Below are positions 8,023 through 17,221 of a DNA stretch of 64,000 bases, piece after piece. The DNA lies in the NCBI RefSeq assembly GCF_038397775.1, contig NZ_CP151650.1:1860001-1924000 (forward strand). The letters are read 5' to 3'. A program made the translations under genes and the position numbers. Position 1 is the first letter of the stretch. The number at the start of each line of letters is the position of its first letter. Source of the DNA: Pseudomonas sp. RC10 (GTDB lineage: Bacteria > Pseudomonadota > Gammaproteobacteria > Pseudomonadales > Pseudomonadaceae). A model generated the notes under the pieces. It had not been told where the DNA came from. It did not search any database and saw nothing but the letters and a program-made list of their open reading frames with translations.

Positions 8023-9339
8023 TCATATGCTGTCATTTTTCAATGCAGGGGTGATAGAGGGTGTTTCTGGCCCGGGTGGCACAGGCGCCCGCCCCATCAA
8101 CCCCATTCGCATATCCAACCCACTCGGCTGCTGATACACACCCAACCCGAACTCCGGCAACACGGCCAACAGGTAATCGAAAATATCCCCCTGTATCCGC
8201 TCGTAATCCGCCCAACTCGTCGTGCGGGTGAAACAGTAGATTTCGAGTGGGACGCCCTGAGCCGTGGTTTCCATCTGGCGGACCATGCACGTCATGTCGG
8301 TGTGAATGTCCGGGTGGCTTTTCAGGTAGGCGAGGGCGTAAGCGCGAAAGGTGCCGAGGTTAGTGATGCGACGACGGTTTGCGGACAGTTCGGCGACGTT
8401 GCCTTGCGCTTCGTTCCAGGCCTTGAGTTCGGCTTTTTTGCGGCCCATGTAATCGGTCAGCAGGCGAACCTGAGTGAGTTTCTGTTCCTCCGATTCGGCG
8501 ACAAAGCGTACGCCGCTGGCGTCGATGAACAGGCTGCGTTTAATCCGTCGGCCACCCGCCTGCTGCATCCCGCGCCAGTTCTTGAACGACTCGGACATCA
8601 GACGCTAGGTTGGAATGGAGACGATGGTTTTATCGAAATTTTGCACCTTGACCGTGTGCAGCGTGATGTCCACCACATCGCCGTCGGCGCCGACCTGAGG
8701 CATTTCGATCCAGTCGCCGACCCGCAGCATGTCGTTGCTGGTCAGTTGCACGCTGGCGACGAACGACAGCAGCGTGTCCTTGTACACCAACAAGATCACC
8801 GCCGACATGGCGCCCAGACCCGATAGCAGCAACAGCGGCGAGCGGTCGATCAGCGTCGCGACGATGATGATCGCGGCAAACACATAGAGGATCATTTTCG
8901 CCAGTTGCACATAGCCCTTGATCGAGCGCGTGCGGGCATGTTCGGTGCGGGCATAGATGTCGAGCATGGCGTTGAGCAGTGCGCCGACAGTAAGCATCAG
9001 GAACAGAATGGTGAAGGCCAGTGCCACGTTGCCCAGCACATGGGCAGCGGCGGGGCTGAGGTCGGGCACCAGATTCAGGCCGAATTGAATGACCAGCGAG
9101 GGTGTCATCTGCGCCAGGCGATGGAAGACTTTGTTGTGCAGGAAGTCATTGAGCCAGAACAGCGCGGGCTGACGGCCGAGGGCTTTCATCGCGTACAGAA
9201 TGATGAAACGCACCAGTCGGCCCAAGGCGAGGGCGGCGACCAGCAACATCAGCAAACCCAGCGCCGTGCGCAACATGGGCTGGTGTTCGAGCAGCTCCCA
9301 GACTTCCTGGACGCGCAGCCAGAGTGAAGAGGTGTCCAT
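8023..9339 (-). pseudogene. Mechanosensitive channel (YbdG/MscS family) split by an in-frame amber codon
   Basis: Two ORFs in the same frame together encode one MscS-superfamily channel of about 438 residues. The first part (8605-9339) holds the membrane helices and the pore/beta domain up to VQNFDKTIVSIPT. A TAG at 8605-8607 then interrupts, and the frame continues with RLMSESFKNWRGM and the conserved GGRRIKRSLFID cytoplasmic domain to 8023. Homologues carry an aromatic or His codon at the stop position, so one substitution (for example TAC or TGG to TAG) explains it. The FitAB pair lies immediately downstream. The call is a recent nonsense mutation; sequencing error or suppression cannot be excluded. 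Confidence 0.88.
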
Positions 9340-9517
9340 GGGCGCTATATCTCCTGAATGAAAAACGGGGCGGGATTAGAGCATTGTCAGGATGCTCAAG
9401 GGGCAGAAGGGCAAATCCCGTAACAAAATAGGCCCTTTGAGGTAAAGAAACTCGGCGAAGTCGGCTTAAACCGGTAACCTATGCGACTGTTTTTTGTATT
9501 CCGCCGAGGTAACACCC

Positions 9518-10858
9518 GTGTTCTCCCAATTCGCCCTGCACGAACGCCTGCTCAAAGCCGTGGCCGAACTCAATTTCGTCGAGCCTACGCCTGTGCAAAC
9601 AGCGGCCATTCCGCTGGCGCTGGAAGGACGCGATCTGCGAGTGACGGCGCAAACCGGCAGCGGCAAGACGGCCGCGTTCGTATTACCGATGCTCAATCGC
9701 CTGATCGGCCCGGCCAAGGTTCGTGTCGATATCCGCGCGCTGATCCTGCTGCCGACCCGTGAGCTGGCACAGCAGACCCTCAAGGAAGTCGAGCGGTTCT
9801 CGCAGTTCACGTTCATCAAGGCCGGTCTGATCACCGGTGGCGAAGACTTCAAGGTGCAGGCCGCGATGCTGCGCAAGGTGCCGGATATTCTGATCGGCAC
9901 GCCGGGTCGTCTGCTGGAGCAGTTGAACGCTGGCAATCTGGACCTCAAGCACGTTGAACTGCTGGTCCTCGACGAAGCCGACCGCATGCTCGACATGGGT
10001 TTTGCCGAAGACGTCGAGCGCCTGGCCAACGAATGCGCCAACCGTCAGCAAACCATGCTGTTCTCTGCCACCACCGGCGGTTCGGGCCTGCGCGAGATGA
10101 TCGGCAAGGTGCTGAATAACCCTGAGCACCTGCAGGTCAACAGTGTCAGCGAACTGGCTCCGGGCACCCGTCAGCAGATCATCACGGCCGACCACAACGT
10201 GCACAAAGAACAGGTGCTGAACTGGCTGCTGGCCAACGAGACGTACCAGAAGGCGATCATCTTCACCAACACCCGTGCGATGGCTGACCGCATTTACGGT
10301 CGTCTGGTGGCGCTGGAATACAAGACCTTCGTGCTGCACGGCGACAAGGACCAGAAAGACCGTAAGCTGGCGATTGACCGCCTGAAGCAGGGCGGCGTCA
10401 AGATTCTGGTCGCCACCGACGTGGCGGCCCGTGGTCTGGACGTTGATGGCCTGGACATGGTCATCAACTTCGACATGCCACGCACCGGTGACGATTACGT
10501 TCACCGCATTGGTCGTACGGGCCGCGCAGGCGCTGAAGGGCTGGCAATCTCGCTGATCACTCACGGCGACTGGAACCTGATGTCCAGCATCGAGCGCTAT
10601 CTGAAGCAGAAATTCGAGCGCCGCACCATCAAGGAAGTGAAGGGCACTTACACCGGTCCGAAGAAGGTCAAGGCGTCGGGCAAGGCCGTGGGCGTGAAGA
10701 AGAAAAAGACTGACGCCAAGGGTGACAAGAAGAAAACCGCCGCCAAGGGCCCGACCAAGCGCAAGACGGTGAACCGTCCGAAAGCCGAGTCGCTGGTAAG
10801 CCAGGACGGTTTGGCGCCGCTGAAAAAACGCGTGACCCGTCCGCCGGTTTCCGAGTAA
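9518..10858 (+). CDS. DEAD-box ATP-dependent RNA helicase (SrmB/RhlE type)
   Basis: RNA helicase that remodels structured RNA or ribosome assembly intermediates in the cytoplasm. The start is GTG at 9518, preceded five bases upstream by GAGGTAA; an upstream TTG frame lacks a site. Motifs in order: AQTGSGKTAAF (I), PTRELAQQ (Ia), VLDEADRMLDMGF (II), SAT (III), ARGLDVDGLD and HRIGRTGRAG (VI). The last 60 residues form a Lys-rich basic tail suited to RNA binding. 446 residues. The exact subfamily is uncertain. Confidence 0.93.
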   Translation: MFSQFALHERLLKAVAELNFVEPTPVQTAAIPLALEGRDLRVTAQTGSGKTAAFVLPMLNRLIGPAKVRVDIRALILLPTRELAQQTLKEVERFSQFTFIKAGLITGGEDFKVQAAMLRKVPDILIGTPGRLLEQLNAGNLDLKHVELLVLDEADRMLDMGFAEDVERLANECANRQQTMLFSATTGGSGLREMIGKVLNNPEHLQVNSVSELAPGTRQQIITADHNVHKEQVLNWLLANETYQKAIIFTNTRAMADRIYGRLVALEYKTFVLHGDKDQKDRKLAIDRLKQGGVKILVATDVAARGLDVDGLDMVINFDMPRTGDDYVHRIGRTGRAGAEGLAISLITHGDWNLMSSIERYLKQKFERRTIKEVKGTYTGPKKVKASGKAVGVKKKKTDAKGDKKKTAAKGPTKRKTVNRPKAESLVSQDGLAPLKKRVTRPPVSE

Positions 10859-10880
10859 ACGTCAGCACCCATGACGTGAC

Positions 10881-11010
10881 GGTGGGAGCGAACTCATTCG
10901 CGAAAAAAGGGCGCAACCGATAGAGAAAATATCGGTTGTACCCCTACTTCGCGAATGCATTCACTCCGACAGTGAGCTGTAGGAGCGGGTCGTTCCGCGT
11001 CAAAATTGGC
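10881..11010. repeat. REP-type inverted pair plus a third half-copy
   Basis: GGTGGGAGCGAACTCATTCGCGA (10881-10903) faces TTCGCGAATGCATTCACTCCGACA (10948-10971), and a diverged third copy begins at 10977 (CTGTAGGAGCGGGTCGTTCCGCG). They fill most of the space between the helicase gene and the next minus-strand gene and may help end helicase transcription. Confidence 0.75.
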
Positions 11011-11024
11011 ACCCTCTACACGGA

Positions 11025-11300
11025 TCATCCCTCTGCCTTCTTCGCCGCCTCATCCATCTCCTTCAACCGCTGATCTATCAACTGGCATTTGTCCGGCACG
11101 TCCTTCGACGACGTCTCCAGTTGCATGTCTTTGATCTCTTGATTCAACTCCTTCGCCTTCGCAGGGTTCTGCTGCGTTAGCTTGTGTACTTCCTGCGCCA
11201 GTTGTTCACGCTTGGCTTCAGCCTCTTCCGGTGTGCACGCCCAGACCGATGTGCCCGCGAGCAGCGTCAGCGCGGCGGTGATGCTCATCAGGGTTTTCAT
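11025..11300 (-). CDS. Small periplasmic helical protein
   Basis: A 91-residue product starting MKTLMSITAALTLLAGTSVWA, a clean signal peptide ending before a Cys (WACTPEEA). The mature part is charged and almost entirely helical (heptad-like AKREQLAQEVHKLTQQ and later KEMDEAAKKAEG) with a second Cys (PDKCQLID), so a disulfide-linked helical hairpin is likely. The start ATG is preceded by GAGGCAATC; the long upstream frame is proline-rich non-signal sequence. Function unknown. Confidence 0.8.
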   Translation of the reverse strand: MKTLMSITAALTLLAGTSVWACTPEEAEAKREQLAQEVHKLTQQNPAKAKELNQEIKDMQLETSSKDVPDKCQLIDQRLKEMDEAAKKAEG

Positions 11301-11482
11301 GATTGCCTCGGTATCTCTTGCCTGCGTAAGGAGTGGAGGGGGCGCTGGAGGCAAAAGTTCAGCGCGAAGCCGCTGGGCGCGTGGGCTGAACGGCTGCGAA
11401 TGAGGTCGGTCACACCTTCTGAGCACCACCGCCCGACGACCGGATGTCGCGGGCTTTCATCCCTGCTCCTGGAGGTTGGAAG

Positions 11483-11890
11483 ATGTCTGACAAATATGAC
11501 TGGGACCTGATCGAGCGACTGTTGCATGAAGTCCAAAACAGCGCTGATAAACCGTTTGCCCCGCGCAAATACGCCGAAGAGCATGCCGCGGCCAGGGCGG
11601 CTGCCGGTGATAATACCGGGGATCTGGACGCGCTGAAAAAGCGCGCTGCCGATCTGGAGTCGTTGCTGTTCAAGAACGGGTTCATTGAATCGCGGCCAGA
11701 GGAAGAGGGCGGCAACGGCGAGAATTTTGTGTTGACGCAACGAGGTTCACGGCTCTTGGCGATGATCGAGAGCGGAATCCCGGGCGACGCCCCTCCGCGT
11801 CAGGTGCTGGACGAGCAGGCCGATGCCCTTGATCCGGCGACCTTTGACAAGGTGTCGTTGAAGGCGCAGGTCGCGCCGGGCGCTATTTGA
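11483..11890 (+). CDS. Conserved cytoplasmic protein, possible DUF2513-like winged helix
   Basis: A 135-residue protein beginning MSDKYDWDLIERLLHEVQNS after GGAGGTTGGAAG. The helical N-terminus followed by LESLLFKNGFIESRPEEE and ENFVLTQRGSRLLAMI resembles a small winged-helix fold of the DUF2513 kind (helix, then 'gl-I' strand pair). Whether it binds DNA is unknown. It is divergent from the small periplasmic gene at 11300 and sits alone. Confidence 0.65.
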   Translation: MSDKYDWDLIERLLHEVQNSADKPFAPRKYAEEHAAARAAAGDNTGDLDALKKRAADLESLLFKNGFIESRPEEEGGNGENFVLTQRGSRLLAMIESGIPGDAPPRQVLDEQADALDPATFDKVSLKAQVAPGAI

Positions 11891-11965
11891 CGTCCTGTCT
11901 GGCATGCCGGGGCGGCGCACTCAACATCGCCGCCGTCGGCAAGCCAGACTGCTACAGAGGAAGAA

Positions 11966-12838
11966 TCACGATGCTTTTTTCACCCCTTTCAAACAGCTCA
12001 GGTTGGTAAAGTCCTGCCGTACATCCGCGATTTTTGCCAGCAGCTTCTGTCGCTGATCAGGCGAGCTTTGCGCCATCAAATCCGTGATCAACGAAATGGC
12101 CGCCTGCTCGGTGTGGTCGTACGCCGCCCGGTATTCCGGCGTCCAGAACGTCTCGCGATCTTGCAGCAACCGAGCGATTCTCTGATCGAAATCCGGCGCC
12201 TGTCGCTGTTTGACGGCCGTCACCAGCAGCGATTGCCAGTGGGCGCGGTTGTCGATCCAGACCCGGTTCTGCTCGCCCAGTGACGTCGACCATTGCATCA
12301 CGCGATCCTTTTGCGCCGGGCTAAGTTTGCCGACCCACGGGTTCAGGCGTTTCTCCATGCGCTGCGCCCGGTCTTTGATCTGTTGGTCCAAGGGCTGATC
12401 GACGTACTCCGCTTCATGCTTGCTCAAGTCTTTGGCGAACGCGGCCCCCATCTCACTGACCTGCTGATCGTCCAACTGGCGCAGCAACTCGACCGCTGAC
12501 GGCGTGATTTCATGGGAGATGGTCGCGATGGCCTGACGGGCCTCGGCGGTGCGCGCCTTGAGCTGGGTTTCGTTGACCTGGTTGGTTTCGACCATGTTCT
12601 GCAGGCGGTCGAGCCATGTGAGGTAGTCAGGAATTTGCGTGGTGCAATGCCAGGTCAGGTGTTCCTTGAGGCGCTCGTCGAGCCAGTCTTTCTGATTCGA
12701 GTGCATGGCCAGATAGTCGCTGAGTGACCACGGAATGATCAGGTCCAGATGTCGGTACGTCAGACCGATCTGGCTACACCCTGCGACGAGCAGCAGGCTG
12801 AGCCACAGCGAAATACAGGTCTTCAACACAATGCGCAT
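11966..12838 (-). CDS. DUF6279 family lipoprotein
   Basis: Membrane-anchored lipoprotein of 290 residues found widely in pseudomonads. The lipobox LLVAGC at residues 16-21 follows a hydrophobic signal. The mature protein begins YRHLDLIIPWSLSDYL, the family hallmark, and is otherwise predicted all-helical. The start follows AAGGAGCGGAC. Role unknown; the family is often annotated as hypothetical. Confidence 0.85.
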   Translation of the reverse strand: MRIVLKTCISLWLSLLLVAGCSQIGLTYRHLDLIIPWSLSDYLAMHSNQKDWLDERLKEHLTWHCTTQIPDYLTWLDRLQNMVETNQVNETQLKARTAEARQAIATISHEITPSAVELLRQLDDQQVSEMGAAFAKDLSKHEAEYVDQPLDQQIKDRAQRMEKRLNPWVGKLSPAQKDRVMQWSTSLGEQNRVWIDNRAHWQSLLVTAVKQRQAPDFDQRIARLLQDRETFWTPEYRAAYDHTEQAAISLITDLMAQSSPDQRQKLLAKIADVRQDFTNLSCLKGVKKAS

Positions 12839-12901
12839 GTCCGCTCCTTGCCGGTTCGTCTCCTTTTTATAGAGCGAGTCAGGACAAGGCGGTTCAGCCG
12901 A

Positions 12902-13654
12902 TTAGAAGAACGAGCGGACGATCTTGAGGGTCACTGCGCTTTCGCACTGGGTGTTATGCCCGCTGTAGGCAGTGCAGTCGGCGCCATTGAGGCTGGAGCC
13001 GCTGTACATCAGGTTCATGTCCATCCCCAGCCATGGGCGGGAAATGTTGAACGACCAGTCGTTGTAGGCGCTTACCACACCGCCGCCGTCGATGACGGTG
13101 GGCGCGTCGAGCTGATGATTGCCGTACTGCATGCGCAGGTCCAGACCCAGTGGCATGAAGCCGCCCAATGCGCCGAGATCGAGGAACAGCGTGCTGTCCT
13201 GACGCCCGGAATCGGTGCTGACGGCGGTGCCGATGCGGCTGTCAAAAATGCGAAAACCGGCGTACAGCTCGTGGCTGTCGATCTGACTGGTATTGGGATA
13301 GCTGTAGCGGATCACGCCCAGCTCGTAGCCCAGGGTTTTGTCGAAGGGTTTCTTGAAGCCCAGGTAGGAATCGACTTCAAGGGTGGTGTTCGGCGCCAGG
13401 CCCGCGCTGGGCGACCACTGGCCGAAGTAGAAACCGCTTTCGTGGGTGAGGTCCAGGCCACCGTGGAACTTCGAGTCTCCCGCGCTTGGCGTCACCAGCC
13501 CCTGAGCCATGGAGCGGCTGGGCGTGGTGCCGAGTTTGAGACTGAAGTCTCCGAGGTCACGTTCCAGAACCTGAGCCCGAGCGGGGGGATGGATCAATAG
13601 CGCACCTGTCAGCAGCGCGCCGGTCCAGCGGGTAAAACAGCGAGCATAAGGCAT
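12902..13654 (-). CDS. TorF-type putative outer-membrane porin
   Basis: A 250-residue secreted beta-barrel candidate: signal peptide to about residue 28 (HPPARA), repeated amphipathic strands such as GGLDLTHESGFYFGQW, and an aromatic C-terminal residue (VRSFF) suited to BAM-dependent outer-membrane insertion. The pattern with an internal SSLNGADCTAYSG loop matches the family annotated as TorF/Gcw_chp. Substrate unknown. The start follows AGGAGTGAAGC. Confidence 0.82.
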   Translation of the reverse strand: MPYARCFTRWTGALLTGALLIHPPARAQVLERDLGDFSLKLGTTPSRSMAQGLVTPSAGDSKFHGGLDLTHESGFYFGQWSPSAGLAPNTTLEVDSYLGFKKPFDKTLGYELGVIRYSYPNTSQIDSHELYAGFRIFDSRIGTAVSTDSGRQDSTLFLDLGALGGFMPLGLDLRMQYGNHQLDAPTVIDGGGVVSAYNDWSFNISRPWLGMDMNLMYSGSSLNGADCTAYSGHNTQCESAVTLKIVRSFF

Positions 13655-13777
13655 GCTTCACTCCTGTTCGGATTCAGAGGAGTGGATCGAAGGTACTTAT
13701 CTGAATGATGGGCGCAACGCAGGAGCGCCGATAAGAACCGCGAGCTAGAGCCTCGCAAGCATACCGGCGAATGCGCG

Positions 13778-13804
13778 CATGAATCGACCGCTGGTCGATT
13801 CATG
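13778..13804. promoter_or_regulatory. Perfect 12-bp palindrome with 3-base loop
   Basis: CATGAATCGACC-GCT-GGTCGATTCATG lies between two minus-strand genes, 23 bases after the lipoprotein stop and about 120 bases upstream of the porin start. There is no T-run on either strand. It could be a transcription-factor operator for the porin gene or a strong hairpin protecting the lipoprotein mRNA 3' end. Confidence 0.5.
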
Positions 13805-13826
13805 GCAGAAAATTTGAACTTCGCGA

Positions 13827-14312
13827 TCAGTTGTTCTGTGAAATCAATTTGTTGACCACGATCAGCGCTTGAGGAAATGACGGGTAACCGCTCTTGGCGA
13901 CGTCCAGTTCGTCGTACTTCGCCCGGTAGCTACGGGCCTTGTCCTGATCTACAGAACCGGACAGTTGCGCGAGCAGCGCGATGGCCAGCGGGTATTTCTT
14001 GTCGGCGGAGCTCTGCAGCAAATCATGCACCTGCGAGCCTTCAGGGTTCAGCCGCAGTTGCAGCACCGCCTGATAAAACTCGGCTTCCCCGGTCTTGTCT
14101 TGTTTGGCTGCCCGGCTCAGCAATGCGCTCGCCAGTTCGTAACTGTCCTGACGACGCTCGTTGATGATCCACTTGGCCTGCAACATGTCGTTCTGATAGA
14201 GCAGGTAGTCGGATCGGCAACCGCTGCCAACCGTCGTGACATCGCAGCCCTTTGTTGCACAGCCACCCAATCCAAGACAGAGCAAGGCGCTGAAAAACAT
14301 CCATTTCTTCAT
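13827..14312 (-). CDS. Hypothetical lipoprotein with helical repeats
   Basis: A 161-residue lipoprotein: signal MKKWMFFSALLCLGLGGC with the lipobox at LGGC. Two further cysteines (KGCDVTTVGSGC) follow immediately after the lipidated one. The remainder resembles paired antiparallel helices of TPR/Sel1 style (YPLAIALLAQLSG). Family not recognised. It is on the same strand as, and upstream of, the porin, separated by the palindrome. Confidence 0.75.
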   Translation of the reverse strand: MKKWMFFSALLCLGLGGCATKGCDVTTVGSGCRSDYLLYQNDMLQAKWIINERRQDSYELASALLSRAAKQDKTGEAEFYQAVLQLRLNPEGSQVHDLLQSSADKKYPLAIALLAQLSGSVDQDKARSYRAKYDELDVAKSGYPSFPQALIVVNKLISQNN

Positions 14313-14511
14313 ATCGGATTTCCGCTGAGACGTCGGGTCATTCAGGGCATCGTCCGGCCTGTCACCTACAGCCGCCAGTCGAAGACGAGTGGCCTGTGTC
14401 GAGACAGTAAAGCAGAGCTTTGTAGAAGCGGGCTTAATGATTCGGGGAGCGATGGACCTGGCGCCTTGTGATCAAAGCGCCTGGATGTCGACCGCGGAGG
14501 CGGGGAAAAAT

Positions 14512-14691
14512 TTACTTTTTACCGAGGGAGATCTGTTTCGATGTGCCGAAGGTCTGGCCGCTGACGCCTTTTGCGATCTGCTGGATTTCGCCGCCGGACT
14601 TCAGGAAAGCCGCGATTTGTGCGTTGATCGAATCGCTGGTCTCAACGGCAGGAGCTGGCTTGGCTTTCGAGTTGGATGCTTTTACGCGCAT
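14512..14691 (-). CDS. Small basic conserved protein (59 aa)
   Basis: The short form MRVKASNSKAKPAP is preferred to the longer frame from 14805. The C-terminal half INAQIAAFLKSGGEIQQIAKGVSGQ has the pattern I-x-x-FL-x-x-GG-x-I-x-x-I-x-x-G-x-SG found in many small pseudomonad proteins of unknown function. A cytoplasmic nucleic-acid-associated role is possible given the basic N-terminus. The ribosome-binding site is weak. Confidence 0.6.
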   Translation of the reverse strand: MRVKASNSKAKPAPAVETSDSINAQIAAFLKSGGEIQQIAKGVSGQTFGTSKQISLGKK

Positions 14692-15071
14692 GGCTGCAAT
14701 TGACCTATATAAATTTAATACGGCCGGCCATCCTATCGGAATACGCAGAAAATTGCGCGGTAAATATACAGCCTGCGGGGGAGGACGGTATTGACTGCGA
14801 CGCAAATCATACCTTGGGAATACCCGCTAACTGCCTGTTTTAATTGCGCGGGCATCACCGAAATGCGACCCGCGATGGGGGAAATTTTTTCGCGAAATCG
14901 CTGAGTCGATCTGACGAATGGAGACGATTTCCCTTTTCTCTGGCCGCCTGCCTTCACCAATACCTTGATTTTCAAGGCCCGCAACGCCTGCTGAGAAACG
15001 GCCCTCGCACGACCGGCCAGACCGCGCCAATCTCGGGTAGAATGCCGCCCACGCAATGAGGGTATTTGGAC
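14692..15071. other. Intergenic region without a supported gene
   Basis: 380 bases between the small basic gene and the divergent cvfB-like gene. The AT-rich stretch near 14700-14725 (CCTATATAAATTTAATAC) probably holds the promoter of the minus-strand gene. A minus-strand ORF of 107 codons (14733-15056) lacks a start site and family resemblance and was not accepted. Confidence 0.6.
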
Positions 15072-15908
15072 ATGGCTTTAGTCGGGCGCTACAACAGTTT
15101 GCAAGTGGTTAAACACACTAACTTCGGTTTATATCTGGACGGTGCGCAGGACGGCGAGATATTGCTGCCCAACCGCTATATTCCCAAAGATATTCCCAGT
15201 GAAGACGAAGACTGGTTAAACGTCTTCATTTATCTGGACAGCGATGACAAGTTAATTGCCACCACGGAAAAACCGAAAGTTCAGGTCGGTGAATTCGCCA
15301 GTCTCAAAGTGGTGGAAGTGAACAGCATCGGCATCTTCCTGGATTGGGGGTTGCCCAAGGACCTGCTGCTGCCGTATTCCGAAGAAAAGCGTCCGCTAAA
15401 AGCCGGGGATTATTGCGTGGTGCATGTCTATCTCGACAAGCACACCCGCCGCATCACCGCCACGTCGCGCCTGGACCGCTATCTGGACAAAGTGCCTGCC
15501 AACTACACCGTGGGGCAGGAAGTGGACCTGCTCGTGGTTGAAGAAACGTCCATGGGCTTCAAGGCCGTGATCAACAACAAGCATTGGGGCCTGATTCACA
15601 AGAATGAAGTGTTCAAGTTCCTGCGTTCCGGCAAACAGGAAAAAGGCTTCATCAAGGAAATACGCAGCGACGGCAACATCAGCTTGAGCCTGCAACCGGT
15701 GGGCGAACAATTGGCGAGCAGTCTGAACACCAAGATCCTCGACAAGTTGCGCCAGAACAACGGCGTGCTGCCCGTCAGCGACAAGAGCGATCCGGCGGTT
15801 ATCAGCAACCTGTTCGGGGTCAGCAAAGGCAACTTCAAGAAAGCCATCGGCGCGTTGTACAAACAGGGTCAGATCGTGATTCACGCGGACCGTATCGAAC
15901 TGGTCTGA
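15072..15908 (+). CDS. S1-domain RNA-binding protein of the CvfB family
   Basis: Cytoplasmic RNA-binding protein of 278 residues. Three S1-like modules are visible (about residues 3-60, 68-130 and 145-210), each with the NFGLYLD/SIGIFLDWG/SMGFKAVI strand pattern. A C-terminal winged helix ends SKGNFKKAIGALYKQGQI. This matches the CvfB/YitL architecture. The ATG at 15072 is preceded by GAGGG; a TTG two codons earlier is less likely. Regulatory role inferred from family only. Confidence 0.88.
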   Translation: MALVGRYNSLQVVKHTNFGLYLDGAQDGEILLPNRYIPKDIPSEDEDWLNVFIYLDSDDKLIATTEKPKVQVGEFASLKVVEVNSIGIFLDWGLPKDLLLPYSEEKRPLKAGDYCVVHVYLDKHTRRITATSRLDRYLDKVPANYTVGQEVDLLVVEETSMGFKAVINNKHWGLIHKNEVFKFLRSGKQEKGFIKEIRSDGNISLSLQPVGEQLASSLNTKILDKLRQNNGVLPVSDKSDPAVISNLFGVSKGNFKKAIGALYKQGQIVIHADRIELV

Positions 15909-16043
15909 TTCACTCCTTCCTGCGCAGCTCGCATCGCCGTCGAGAGAAAGCGCAACGCTTTTTGCAGCTATCGTCGATGAACGCGGGTCACAGCCAATGA
16001 GCGCGCCAACCGGTGCGACTCATGGCTTGCTCGGGGTGTGCCC

Positions 16044-16457
16044 ATGAAACGATTTTTCAGCGCTTATCTGTCCACGCTCGCAGCGTTTCTGGTGCTCGAC
16101 GGCCTCTGGCTTGGTGTCTTGATGGGGCCGACCTATCGCGCCTGGCTGGGGCCGTTGATGCTGGAAACACCGGTGATCTTCCCGGCGCTGCTGTTCTACC
16201 TGATCTACATCGTGGGCATCGTGCTGATCGGCGTGTTCCCAGGTGCGAGGGCTGGCAGCCTCAAATACGCGGCAGGGTACAGCGCGTTGCTCGGGCTGAT
16301 GGCCTACGGGACCTATGACTTGACCAACTGGGCGACCTTGCAGGGCTGGCCTTCGCAACTGGCGCTGGTGGACTGGGCGTGGGGAACGTTCGCGTCGGGT
16401 GTGGCAGGGGCGGTGGGGTATTGGGCCGTGCGCAGGTTCAAGGTCCAGGCGATATGA
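16044..16457 (+). CDS. DUF2177 family membrane protein
   Basis: A 138-residue inner-membrane protein with about four membrane helices. It carries family-typical segments: FLVLDGLWLGVLMGPTYR near the N-terminus and TYDLTNWATLQGWP near residue 95. Function unknown in the family. The start ATG at 16044 follows GGGGTGTGCCC; a GTG two codons earlier is an alternative. A REP pair follows directly. Confidence 0.83.
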   Translation: MKRFFSAYLSTLAAFLVLDGLWLGVLMGPTYRAWLGPLMLETPVIFPALLFYLIYIVGIVLIGVFPGARAGSLKYAAGYSALLGLMAYGTYDLTNWATLQGWPSQLALVDWAWGTFASGVAGAVGYWAVRRFKVQAI

Positions 16458-16460
16458 ATC

Positions 16461-16546
16461 TGCAGGAGCGAATTCATTTGCGAAGGCATTTCAGCCGACG
16501 CATCGCATCGGCTGGACCCTTTTCGCGAATAAATTCGCTCCTACAG
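16461..16546. repeat. REP pair (BIME)
   Basis: TGCAGGAGCGAATTCATTTGCGA (16461-16483) faces TCGCGAATAAATTCGCTCCTACA (16523-16545) with an internal GCCGACGCATCGCATCGGC hairpin. It lies between convergent genes, a usual REP position. Confidence 0.82.
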
Positions 16547-16587
16547 AGTGATGCGTACAAGGCCGGTGAGCCTGGGTATGCCGTCGA

Positions 16588-16968
16588 TTACTTCTGCACA
16601 AACCCCGCAAAACTCAGATTCGCGCCGTTAGGACGCATGTCCTTGAGGTACGAATCCTTGTCTGCTGACAGCTCCAGGCTGACAGTGGACTTGCGTTTGC
16701 CTTCGTTGCGAATCACCACTCCGTCCTTTTGCTCACGCAGGAACCTGGTCGTCACCTTGAGGTGAATCAGCTCGTCGGTGCTCGGCGTGTGCAGCAGCAG
16801 ATGCAGCCATTCGTATTGACCGACCGCCAGACGCGCGACGGGAAGGTCGAACCACCAGATGTTGCGCTTGGGGTCGAGTACCGCGAAATGGGTGTTGTTG
16901 GTGCCCAGCACGGCGCCGCCCAGTTGCTCATTGCGGCGCGCGATGGCCTGCTGCTTGTCGATTTTCAT
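16588..16968 (-). CDS. Conserved hypothetical cytoplasmic protein (126 aa)
   Basis: No signal peptide or membrane segment. The ATG at 16968 follows AGGAACGTT; the longer frame from 17034 is not supported. The sequence is beta-rich: a run GTNNTHFAVLDPKRNIWWFDLP then HLLLHTPSTDELIHLKV suggests a compact beta-barrel or sandwich. Family not recognised and no informative neighbours. Confidence 0.7.
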   Translation of the reverse strand: MKIDKQQAIARRNEQLGGAVLGTNNTHFAVLDPKRNIWWFDLPVARLAVGQYEWLHLLLHTPSTDELIHLKVTTRFLREQKDGVVIRNEGKRKSTVSLELSADKDSYLKDMRPNGANLSFAGFVQK

Positions 16969-17145
16969 AACGTTCCTGTGTAGCGCTTTCTCGTGATCCT
17001 GAGGGTGTATCCGCTGAAAGGGCAGGATAGTCACAATCCGGTTCGGCCGCGCATTCTCCGGGGTTGTCCGGCAAACATAAAGCCCAAACTGGAACAGGCG
17101 ATGAAAAGCCTCGCAGCCGGCGGATAAACCGCCTCTGAAATAATT

Positions 17146-17174
17146 GAAACTCTCGCGGACGGGGGCCGGTCAAT
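17146..17174 (+). promoter_or_regulatory. Possible extracytoplasmic-sigma promoter upstream of csbD-like gene
   Basis: GAAACT at 17146 and GTCAAT at 17169 are separated by 17 bases, loosely like AlgU-type promoters (GAACTT then TCTGA). CsbD-family genes are commonly envelope-stress regulated, which is the reason for noting it. The match is imperfect. Confidence 0.3.
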
Positions 17175-17221
17175 GCTTATGTCGAGGTTATGACACCTGA
17201 TTCTTACCGAGGAGAAACACG

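Noticed and set aside
8605..8607. Programmed recoding (pyrrolysine or suppressor readthrough) at the amber codon
   Set aside because: No supporting context such as a conserved downstream element, and pseudomonads are not known to insert pyrrolysine; a nonsense mutation is simpler.
14733..15056. 107-codon minus-strand ORF upstream of the cvfB-like gene
   Set aside because: Basic random-looking sequence, no site before any start, and it overlaps the expected promoter area.
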